NCBI GenBank assembly: GCA_035629475.1
Contig: DASPHS010000151.1
Coordinates: 1-8,575, forward strand
Origin: JARIHD01 sp035629475
Lineage (GTDB): Bacteria > Patescibacteriota > Saccharimonadia > Saccharimonadales > UBA4665
DNA length: 8,575 nucleotides
Direction of reading: 5' to 3'
A model generated the notes under the pieces. It did not search any database, was not told where the DNA came from, and worked only from the letters and a program-made list of their open reading frames with translations. Positions 1 to 3,779 of this stretch are shown piece by piece. The position numbers were made by a program, and so were the translations under genes. Within the stretch, counting starts at the first letter, position 1. Every line of letters begins with the position of its first letter.

Positions 1-263
1 ATCCGTACTTCATCAAATGACTTGTGGTGGCTGATGCGGGTAGGGGTGAATGTTTGGTCGCCTTTTTTGTCTATTTTGATAATATGCGCTTCGGTGACCT
101 TAACCCCATGCTGATGGAATGTCAGCCGTTGGCTTGGGCGGCCAGTCTTTTGGCCGGTAATGGTAACGGTACCTGGCACTTTTTTGGTAGAGGTATCGGG
201 ATGTAGCTCCAGATTATAGTTGTGCGGTTGAAAACCCTCGTATAGTCGCTTCACTTTCTTCAT
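1..263 (-). CDS. M1-family aminopeptidase, N-terminal part (runs off left edge)
   Basis: Reading the minus strand from the ATG at 263-261 gives 87 uninterrupted codons to the window edge. The protein starts MKKVKRLYEGFQPHNYNLEL and continues with PDTSTKKVPGTVTITG. This is the start of the N-terminal beta-sandwich of M1 metallopeptidases: a Y-x-L-x-L strand, a P-D turn, then a G-T-V-T-I strand, followed by LTFHQHGVKV, which matches the usual strand of the LHA(K/H)-L-x-I type. M1 enzymes are zinc aminopeptidases that trim N-terminal residues from peptides, here presumably in peptide recycling. The HExxH and GxMEN motifs would lie beyond the window, so activity cannot be checked. There is no signal peptide, so it is probably cytoplasmic. 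No Shine-Dalgarno sequence precedes the ATG; an extended -10 lies 8 nt upstream, suggesting a leaderless mRNA. The plus-strand frame over the same bases is an antisense shadow. The family call rests on the N-terminal pattern only. Confidence 0.72.
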   Translation of the reverse strand, partial: MKKVKRLYEGFQPHNYNLELHPDTSTKKVPGTVTITGQKTGRPSQRLTFHQHGVKVTEAHIIKIDKKGDQTFTPTRISHHKSFDEVR

Positions 264-280
264 ATGTATACAGTGTAGCA
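264..280 (-). promoter_or_regulatory. Extended -10 promoter of the aminopeptidase gene, leaderless start
   Basis: On the minus strand, TGCTACACT (plus positions 272-280) is a TGN-extended -10 element. Its last base is 8 nt from the ATG at 263. Transcription starting about 7 nt after the -10 would begin at or within three bases of the start codon. No convincing -35 is present at the right spacing, which is tolerated when the -10 is extended. No Shine-Dalgarno sequence is present. Confidence 0.45.
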
Positions 281-329
281 CGGTGTTAAGCCTCTCTAGC
301 CGTGAAGCCCAATCTATTCCTTAGTAAGC

Positions 330-358
330 TTGCAAAGCATAAGCTTTTATGCTATAAT
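330..358 (+). promoter_or_regulatory. Strong sigma70-type promoter, leaderless start of the small membrane protein gene
   Basis: The -35 box TTGCAA (330-335) and the perfect extended -10 TGCTATAAT (350-358, hexamer 353-358) are separated by exactly 17 bp. The expected start site, 7 nt past the -10, is position 365, which is the A of the in-frame ATG at 365-367. The mRNA should therefore be leaderless, which decides the start codon. The spacer carries the inverted repeat AGCATAA-GCTT-TTATGCT (336-353), a possible operator. Confidence 0.75.
336..353. repeat. 18-bp inverted repeat inside the promoter spacer (candidate operator)
   Basis: AGCATAA (336-342) and TTATGCT (347-353) are perfect 7-bp arms around GCTT. 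They fill the gap between the -35 and -10 boxes and touch the first base of the -10. A 7-bp direct repeat TAAGCTT (325-331 and 340-346) overlaps it. A protein bound here would block polymerase. No known regulator can be assigned, and a chance AT-rich palindrome is possible. Confidence 0.35.
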
Positions 359-364
359 AAAGTT

Positions 365-997
365 ATGAATCGACCTCCAGGTTTCAAGGAAGAGTTCCTA
401 CATACTGTCTCCTATCTACGCAATCCATTGCTTACAATGGGGGCAATTATAGGCGCTAGTTTTGCGGTGCGCAGGGCTAATGAACAGGAAGCCATACGTG
501 CATCTTTACCTAGTATTACTGAACATATCAACAATGCTCCCGTACCCGCTATCGCAAGTGCCGTGGGCGGGTTTATAGCGGCAAACCTATTGTTGCTCTC
601 TGGCAGTAAACCTAACCAGGCAAGGCGTAATGCAGTTGGGCTGGCACTGGCAGTAGGCGGTATCGTCAATACATTATTCGAAACAAAAACGGGACTTGCT
701 CTCATGCAGTTAGAGAGTACGCCTGACGCTGTAGACGCTGCCTTCGGTACGATAGCCAGCGGCGCAGCAGCGCTGGCAGTAGTATCTGCGGACAAGTTAG
801 ATCATACAAAGCTGTTTCCTCAGCCTTCAGTTACACCCGACAACCAGGCAGTGCCAGCATACGCTGCCGAACCAGGTGTGTATTACGCACGTACATGGCA
901 GCCAGCTTCGGAGCAACCGGCTGTCGACCATCCGCGCAGCCTGGTGAGTGATGGCTCAGAGCAGTTCCGTATGGTAATCGACCCCAGTGCACATTGA
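365..997 (+). CDS. Small Ala/Gly-rich multi-pass membrane protein of unknown function
   Basis: The protein is 210 aa from the ATG at 365 to TGA at 995-997. I reject the in-frame GTG at 302 because the promoter for this gene (TTGCAA-17-TATAAT) lies inside that extension and its predicted start site is the ATG at 365. The sequence has about four hydrophobic segments: near residues 20-35 (PLLTMGAIIGASFAV), 61-79 (PAIASAVGGFIAANLLLL), 89-105 and 124-142 (AAFGTIASGAAALAVV). A basic loop RRANEQEAIR follows the first segment and SKPNQARRN precedes the third. The tail from about residue 145 is hydrophilic, rich in proline and tyrosine, with no recognisable motif. The small-residue packing suggests tightly packed helices, but I recognise no family and assign no function. 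It stands alone, divergent from the aminopeptidase gene. The nusA promoter begins over its stop codon. Confidence 0.75.
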   Translation: MNRPPGFKEEFLHTVSYLRNPLLTMGAIIGASFAVRRANEQEAIRASLPSITEHINNAPVPAIASAVGGFIAANLLLLSGSKPNQARRNAVGLALAVGGIVNTLFETKTGLALMQLESTPDAVDAAFGTIASGAAALAVVSADKLDHTKLFPQPSVTPDNQAVPAYAAEPGVYYARTWQPASEQPAVDHPRSLVSDGSEQFRMVIDPSAH

Positions 998-1022
998 CAT
1001 GCATCCGAGGGTCCTGTATCTT
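994..1022 (+). promoter_or_regulatory. nusA promoter overlapping the upstream stop codon
   Basis: A perfect -35 TTGACA (994-999) contains the TGA stop of the preceding gene. After exactly 17 bp comes TATCTT (1017-1022), a 4-of-6 match to the -10 consensus. The predicted start site is near 1029, giving a leader of about 75 nt. The -10 is one arm of the palindrome TATCTT-AG-AAGATA (1017-1030), which could be an operator. Confidence 0.6.
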
Positions 1023-1030
1023 AGAAGATA
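1017..1030. repeat. 14-bp palindrome over the nusA -10 box
   Basis: TATCTT (1017-1022) and AAGATA (1025-1030) form a perfect 6-2-6 inverted repeat. It spans the -10 box and the predicted transcription start of nusA. It could be a repressor site or simply AT-rich coincidence; no matching regulator family is recognised. Confidence 0.3.
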
Positions 1031-1032
1031 GT

Positions 1033-1058
1033 AGTCGGCCAGCGCGGTCGGCTTTTTT
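1033..1058 (+). terminator. Weak intrinsic terminator, also a possible nusA leader attenuator
   Basis: The strand forms AGTCGGCC (1033-1040), loop AGCGC (1041-1045), GGTCGGCT (1046-1053), and a T6 run 1053-1058. The 8-bp stem includes two G-U pairs, so it is a weak hairpin. It lies 36 nt after the membrane protein gene and can end that transcript. It also lies just downstream of the predicted nusA start site (about 1029) and upstream of the nusA ribosome binding site, so nusA transcripts must read through it. Weak hairpins of this kind are the sort that NusA itself helps to terminate. Confidence 0.65.
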
Positions 1059-1103
1059 CGTATCAGACCCTAACAATTTAGAAATAGAAAGGAATTAAAA
1101 CTC

Positions 1104-2306
1104 ATGGACTTAGACATGAAACAGCTGGCAATGGCCCTCAAAGCTATTGCCGAGGAGAAAAACCTTCCCGAAGAGACCGTCCAAGAAGTTGTTGAACAAG
1201 CACTTGCTGCCGCTTACCGCCGTGATTACGGTGAACGCGAGCAAGAAGTACGCGTGACAATGAACCTGAACACCGGTGATGTTGATGCCTACGTTGCCAA
1301 AGAAGTAGTAGAACGTGTGGGTGACCCCGCCTACGAACTTTCCGTGCAGGAAGCCCAAGTCATGAAAAAAGATGCCGTTATCGGTGACATGATTGAGGTA
1401 CACGAAAAGGTAAACAACTTCGGCCGTGTAGCCGCCCAGACTGCCAAGCAGGTTATCCTGCAGCGCCTGCGTGAAGCTGAACGCGAAATCGTTATGAACG
1501 AGTTTGAAGACAAAATCGGTACTGTTATCAATGCACTGGTTGGTCGCGTTGAGGGCAACATCGTACGTATGGACCTCGGTAAAGCCCAAGGTATCATGCC
1601 TCGCAGCGAACAGATTCAAGGCGAGCGCTACTACCCCGGTCAGCGCCTGAAGGTATTCCTCAAGGACGTTGAGCGCGGTCCACGCGGTCCACAGTTGGTC
1701 GTATCCCGTGGTTCAGTCCAGTTTATTGAATGGCTATTCAAGGGCGAAGTGCCTGAGATGGAAAGTGGCGCTGTTGAGATCAAGGGCATCGCCCGTGAAG
1801 CAGGCGTACGCACCAAGCTTGCAGTCAACAGCACTGTTCCTGGTGTTGACCCGGTCGGCACCTTCGTCGGTGGCCACGGTACCCGCGTGAACGCTGTTAT
1901 GAGCGAAATTGGTGAGCAGGAAAAGATCGACATTATTGTTTGGAACGATAGTCCTATCGACTACATCACCAACGCCCTGAGCCCGACCAAGGTAGCTCGC
2001 GTTGAACTTGACGCTGATAACAAAAAGGCTCGCGTACTGGTTCCCGAAGACCAGCTCAGCATTGCCATTGGTAAGGGCGGTCAGAACGTCCGTTTAGCCA
2101 GCAAGCTGACAGGATACGAACTAGACATCGTTGCTGAAAACGAGCGTCCAGCAGCTGCCGCACCCGCACCAGCCGGTGAGGTCAACGACACTCCTGAAAC
2201 ACACACTACCAAGCTGTCGGCTCAGCCAAAGCTCAAGAAGAAGAGTGAACTGGAAAACAGCCTGCTTGAAGCCATCGAAGAACACGGCCAAGACGCTGAC
2301 AAATAG
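1104..2306 (+). CDS. nusA: Transcription termination/antitermination factor NusA
   Basis: NusA binds RNA polymerase and nascent RNA, promotes pausing and hairpin-dependent termination, and takes part in antitermination. The 400-aa protein has the core domain order: N-terminal polymerase-binding domain (about 1-130, including VEQALAAAYRRDYG), S1 domain (about 136-202, IGTVINALVGRVEGNIVRMD), KH1 (about 220-285; VDPVGTFVGGHGTRV, GxxG at 256-259) and KH2 (about 286-345; LSIAIGKGGQNVRLASKLTG, GxxG at 323-326). A tail of about 50 residues, first Ala/Pro-rich and then Lys/Glu-rich, follows. It lacks the two C-terminal acidic repeats of the E. coli protein, as in most non-proteobacterial NusA. KH1 has GGHG where many homologues have GPRG or a similar basic version. 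AAAGGA (1088-1093) lies 10 nt before the ATG. The gene has its own promoter and terminator and is not joined to rimP or infB. Confidence 0.97.
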   Translation: MDLDMKQLAMALKAIAEEKNLPEETVQEVVEQALAAAYRRDYGEREQEVRVTMNLNTGDVDAYVAKEVVERVGDPAYELSVQEAQVMKKDAVIGDMIEVHEKVNNFGRVAAQTAKQVILQRLREAEREIVMNEFEDKIGTVINALVGRVEGNIVRMDLGKAQGIMPRSEQIQGERYYPGQRLKVFLKDVERGPRGPQLVVSRGSVQFIEWLFKGEVPEMESGAVEIKGIAREAGVRTKLAVNSTVPGVDPVGTFVGGHGTRVNAVMSEIGEQEKIDIIVWNDSPIDYITNALSPTKVARVELDADNKKARVLVPEDQLSIAIGKGGQNVRLASKLTGYELDIVAENERPAAAAPAPAGEVNDTPETHTTKLSAQPKLKKKSELENSLLEAIEEHGQDADK

Positions 2307-2335
2307 CCACCTCTGAGCAAAGTGTAGGCACAACG

Positions 2336-2366
2336 AAAAATAGCCCCTCACCGGGGGCTATTTTTT
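2336..2366 (+). terminator. Strong intrinsic terminator of nusA (bidirectional form)
   Basis: A perfect 12-bp stem, AAAAATAGCCCC (2336-2347) with GGGGCTATTTTT (2354-2365), closes a 6-nt loop TCACCG and ends in T6 (2361-2366). It lies 29 nt after the nusA stop. The A-run on the left arm would serve as a T-run on the other strand, although no minus-strand gene ends here. Confidence 0.93.
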
Positions 2367-2407
2367 ATACATACAACGGCGTATGCACAAGTACTAGATT
2401 ACAGTAT

Positions 2408-2421
2408 GTTAAATATTTCAC
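2408..2421. repeat. Upstream imperfect 14-bp palindrome (candidate operator site 1)
   Basis: GTTAAATATTTCAC pairs at six of seven symmetric positions. It matches the downstream palindrome GTGATAAATATCAC at 10 of 14 positions, and both are followed by AA. The centres are 67 bp apart. Such pairs can bind a dimeric regulator, but both are AT-rich and could arise by chance. Confidence 0.35.
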
Positions 2422-2440
2422 AAAAGTAACATTTTCCATA

Positions 2441-2469
2441 TTGCAAAAGGTATAGTGAGGGAGTAATTT
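2441..2469 (+). promoter_or_regulatory. Candidate promoter for the 197-aa unknown protein
   Basis: TTGCAA (2441-2446), the same -35 hexamer used at 330-335, is followed after 17 bp by TAATTT (2464-2469). The predicted start is near 2476, inside the second palindrome. The -10 is poor. TATAGT (2451-2456) is a better -10 hexamer but lacks a good -35. The exact promoter therefore remains uncertain. Confidence 0.4.
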
Positions 2470-2474
2470 AGAAG

Positions 2475-2488
2475 GTGATAAATATCAC
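2475..2488. repeat. Perfect 14-bp palindrome at the predicted start site (candidate operator site 2)
   Basis: GTGATA (2475-2480), AA, and TATCAC (2483-2488) form a perfect 6-2-6 inverted repeat. It covers or closely follows the predicted transcription start of the next gene, where a bound repressor would block initiation. No regulator gene is adjacent. Confidence 0.4.
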
Positions 2489-2505
2489 AAGTATATATGC
2501 CCCAC

Positions 2506-2511
2506 AAGGAG
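2506..2511 (+). promoter_or_regulatory. Shine-Dalgarno sequence that fixes the start at 2521
   Basis: AAGGAG lies 9 nt before ATG 2521. It lies inside the extension that would begin at ATG 2497, which has no ribosome binding site of its own, so 2521 is preferred. Confidence 0.8.
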
Positions 2512-2520
2512 CGGGCTTTT

Positions 2521-3114
2521 ATGTCGTTGAAATCTTTCGAGGAGAAGTTTAATGGCCTCCAGAATAATCGTGTACATGAACTACGCACACGCTATGGAAT
2601 TGGAGAGTACGACAAAGTTGAACCTGTCTTTATAGGACACTCGGAGCGGCAGGGCGAGAAGAACGCCAGGCAGCTCGTCGGTATCTTACGAGTCATAGGC
2701 AACGAAGGCACCAGTTTGCGAGTGGTTGAAGCGGACACCAGCGATCATAGGGGTGTGGCCGTAGGGGTGCGTGAAGATATATCCCACCCGGATACACCAG
2801 CGGGTGAAATACTTGTTTTGGGTGCTCACGGTAAAATGATCGACGTCAATATCGATCCCGAGCAACGTGAAGACTACCCGCACCGAATCGGCGGCATAGC
2901 ACTACGCAGCGTTGACTTCTCTGACCGTAGCTATGACTTTTACATAGACATGAGCCTGCGGAATTTCGCCGAAGAAGTGGACACCGCTATCGCAGCTGCG
3001 CAACATCACCGAGCGGCAGAATCACGAGCCGTAAGTGAGCGCCTCTCGGGAGCGAATGTTATACCACTCCCCGTGCATACCGGCATCCCTGGACATATAC
3101 AGTCAGCAGCATAG
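2521..3114 (+). CDS. Unrecognised soluble protein, 197 aa
   Basis: The protein is 197 aa, ending at TAG 3112-3114, with no signal peptide or membrane segment, so it is probably cytoplasmic. It begins MSLKSFEEKFNGLQNNRVHE. Features visible are an alternating strand-like central part (LVGILRVIGNEGTSLRVVEA; then EILVLGAHGKMIDVNI), a tyrosine/aspartate-rich stretch near residues 133-153 (RSVDFSDRSYDFYIDMSL), and a likely helix rich in Ala and charged residues near 156-185 (NFAEEVDTAIAAAQ). I see no nucleotide-binding loop, metal-binding cluster or catalytic signature, and I do not recognise the family. A strong Shine-Dalgarno and a regulated-looking upstream region suggest a real, controlled gene. 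It is followed after 121 nt by another unknown gene that also begins MSLxxFE and may be cotranscribed. Its base composition resembles its neighbours, so recent transfer is not suggested. Confidence 0.72.
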   Translation: MSLKSFEEKFNGLQNNRVHELRTRYGIGEYDKVEPVFIGHSERQGEKNARQLVGILRVIGNEGTSLRVVEADTSDHRGVAVGVREDISHPDTPAGEILVLGAHGKMIDVNIDPEQREDYPHRIGGIALRSVDFSDRSYDFYIDMSLRNFAEEVDTAIAAAQHHRAAESRAVSERLSGANVIPLPVHTGIPGHIQSAA

Positions 3115-3131
3115 CAGCAGCACCATCCAGC

Positions 3132-3158
3132 ACTCAGAGCCCTCACCAGGCTCTAAGT
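3132..3158 (+). other. Intergenic hairpin without a T-run
   Basis: ACTCAGAGCC (3132-3141), loop CTCACCA (3142-3148) and GGCTCTAAGT (3149-3158) form a 10-bp stem with one C-A mismatch. It starts 17 nt after the stop of the 197-aa gene. The following bases are AGTATATGG-like with no T-run, so it is unlikely to be an efficient intrinsic terminator. It could stabilise the 3' end of the upstream mRNA, be a processing site in a two-gene transcript, or be a factor-assisted terminator. Confidence 0.5.
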
Positions 3159-3223
3159 AGTATATGGACGTTGCGCGACAAAACCGGGCAGTGTACGGTA
3201 TAGGCAATAGTTTATGGCCCTTT

Positions 3224-3232
3224 GGAGGGAGG
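3224..3232 (+). promoter_or_regulatory. Strong Shine-Dalgarno that fixes the start at 3236
   Basis: GGAGGGAGG ends 3 nt before ATG 3236; its first GGAGG (3224-3228) is 7 nt away, the ideal distance. The in-frame ATG at 3164 has no such site and would add 24 atypical residues, so 3236 is chosen. Confidence 0.85.
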
Positions 3233-3235
3233 TAT

Positions 3236-3646
3236 ATGTCATTACAACGGTTTGAGGCTTATATGGCCGCCTATGGTGGTCACGAAACAGAGGAGGCACC
3301 ACTGCGGCTCCATCCTGCCATGACGCCACATTTGGTGGCCTGTGGCTCTTTAGCCGTTGCCACTACAGAACAGGAGCGGTACGTCGGTGTCTGGAGCCTT
3401 AAAGAGCTACAGCTCGAAGATGAAAGAGTGGCCGCACGGACGCCTGCTATACATGTCGTCATGGGTGACTCTCGCCCCGAGAGCGGCATTGTCATCGCCC
3501 GTCATAACGGCCTACGCCGACCATTGGTTCGTGAGCTGCTGATTCCCGGCGCCTTCGAAGATGAATGCCTCGCCGTCACCCGGAGCGGTAAGCTCCGCCT
3601 CGGCGGTCTGGCGATGCAGCCCTATGCTCGTAAAGAATACCGCTAA
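3236..3646 (+). CDS. Unrecognised soluble protein, 136 aa
   Basis: The protein is 136 aa, ending at TAA 3644-3646. It begins MSLQRFEAYMAAYGG, the same MSLxxFE opening as the gene before it, but the rest does not align obviously. Visible parts are a strand-like stretch LVACGSLAVATT, YVGVWSLKELQLEDE, then AIHVVMGDSRPESGIVIARH and an Arg-rich LRRPLVRELLIPGAF, and a basic end (RSGKLRLGGLAMQPYARKEYR). There is no signal peptide, membrane helix or recognised catalytic motif. I do not recognise the family. It lies 121 nt after the 197-aa gene and 133 nt before clpC. No convincing terminator follows it, so some read-through toward clpC is possible. A weak TTGCGC-17-TACGGT (3171-3199) could be its own promoter; otherwise it is cotranscribed with the upstream gene. 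Confidence 0.7.
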   Translation: MSLQRFEAYMAAYGGHETEEAPLRLHPAMTPHLVACGSLAVATTEQERYVGVWSLKELQLEDERVAARTPAIHVVMGDSRPESGIVIARHNGLRRPLVRELLIPGAFEDECLAVTRSGKLRLGGLAMQPYARKEYR

Positions 3647-3691
3647 CTACTCTGTTACGGGAACCTGCAGTTCAGCTGCAAACGGTGATAT

Positions 3692-3718
3692 TTAGCACTC
3701 TTGACGTGAGAGTGCTAA
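3692..3718. promoter_or_regulatory. CIRCE element (HrcA repressor operator)
   Basis: TTAGCACTC (3692-3700), a 9-bp spacer (3701-3709) and GAGTGCTAA (3710-3718) form the canonical perfect CIRCE inverted repeat. CIRCE is the operator of HrcA, the repressor of class I heat-shock genes such as groESL and dnaK. Its spacer holds the -35 box of the clpC promoter, so HrcA binding would directly exclude polymerase. Confidence 0.97.
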
Positions 3719-3730
3719 AACCGGTATCAT
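3701..3730 (+). promoter_or_regulatory. clpC promoter embedded in CIRCE
   Basis: The -35 TTGACG (3701-3706) is followed after 18 bp by TATCAT (3725-3730). The expected start is near 3737, giving a leader of about 43 nt that carries the ribosome binding site AAAGGTGG (3763-3770). Confidence 0.75.
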
Positions 3731-3762
3731 ATTAGTACAAACGATGCGGGGTAAGCATCGAG

Positions 3763-3770
3763 AAAGGTGG
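3763..3770 (+). promoter_or_regulatory. Ribosome binding site that fixes the clpC start at 3780
   Basis: AAAGGTGG ends 9 nt before the ATG at 3780; a second ATG follows directly at 3783. The in-frame ATG at 3744 has no ribosome binding site and adds a 12-residue basic peptide not expected before the ClpC N-domain, so 3780 is preferred. Confidence 0.75.
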
Positions 3771-3779
3771 CAAATAACT

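Larger units (their letters stand above)
2367..2520. other. AT-rich intergenic regulatory region upstream of an unknown gene
   Basis: This stretch is clearly more AT-rich than its surroundings and I see no gene in it. It contains two related 14-bp palindromes (2408-2421 and 2475-2488), candidate promoter elements between them, and a Shine-Dalgarno sequence at 2506-2511. An ATG at 2497 is in frame with the following gene but has no ribosome binding site in front of it. Confidence 0.6.

Noticed and set aside
24..206. Plus-strand 60-codon open frame at the left end
   Set aside because: It is antisense to the M1 aminopeptidase N-terminus, which has a recognisable protein pattern; this frame has none and no ribosome binding site.
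302..364. GTG start giving a 231-residue version of the membrane protein
   Set aside because: The extension contains the -35 and perfect extended -10 whose predicted start site is the ATG at 365.
831..1076. Minus-strand 81-codon frame across the end of the membrane protein gene
   Set aside because: It crosses the nusA promoter and the hairpin/T-run, and its protein shows no plausible fold or motif.
2497..2520. ATG start adding eight residues to the 197-aa protein
   Set aside because: No ribosome binding site precedes it and the AAGGAG for ATG 2521 lies within this extension.
3164..3235. ATG start adding 24 residues to the 136-aa protein
   Set aside because: No ribosome binding site precedes it; GGAGGGAGG sits right before ATG 3236, and the body then begins with MSL as in the neighbouring gene.
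3664..3682. Small hairpin TGCAG-TTCAG-CTGCA after the 136-aa gene
   Set aside because: Only five base pairs and no T-run; too weak to call a terminator.
3744..3779. ATG start adding 12 residues to ClpC
   Set aside because: It lacks a ribosome binding site, whereas AAAGGTGG is correctly spaced for ATG 3780 and the known N-domain begins just after.
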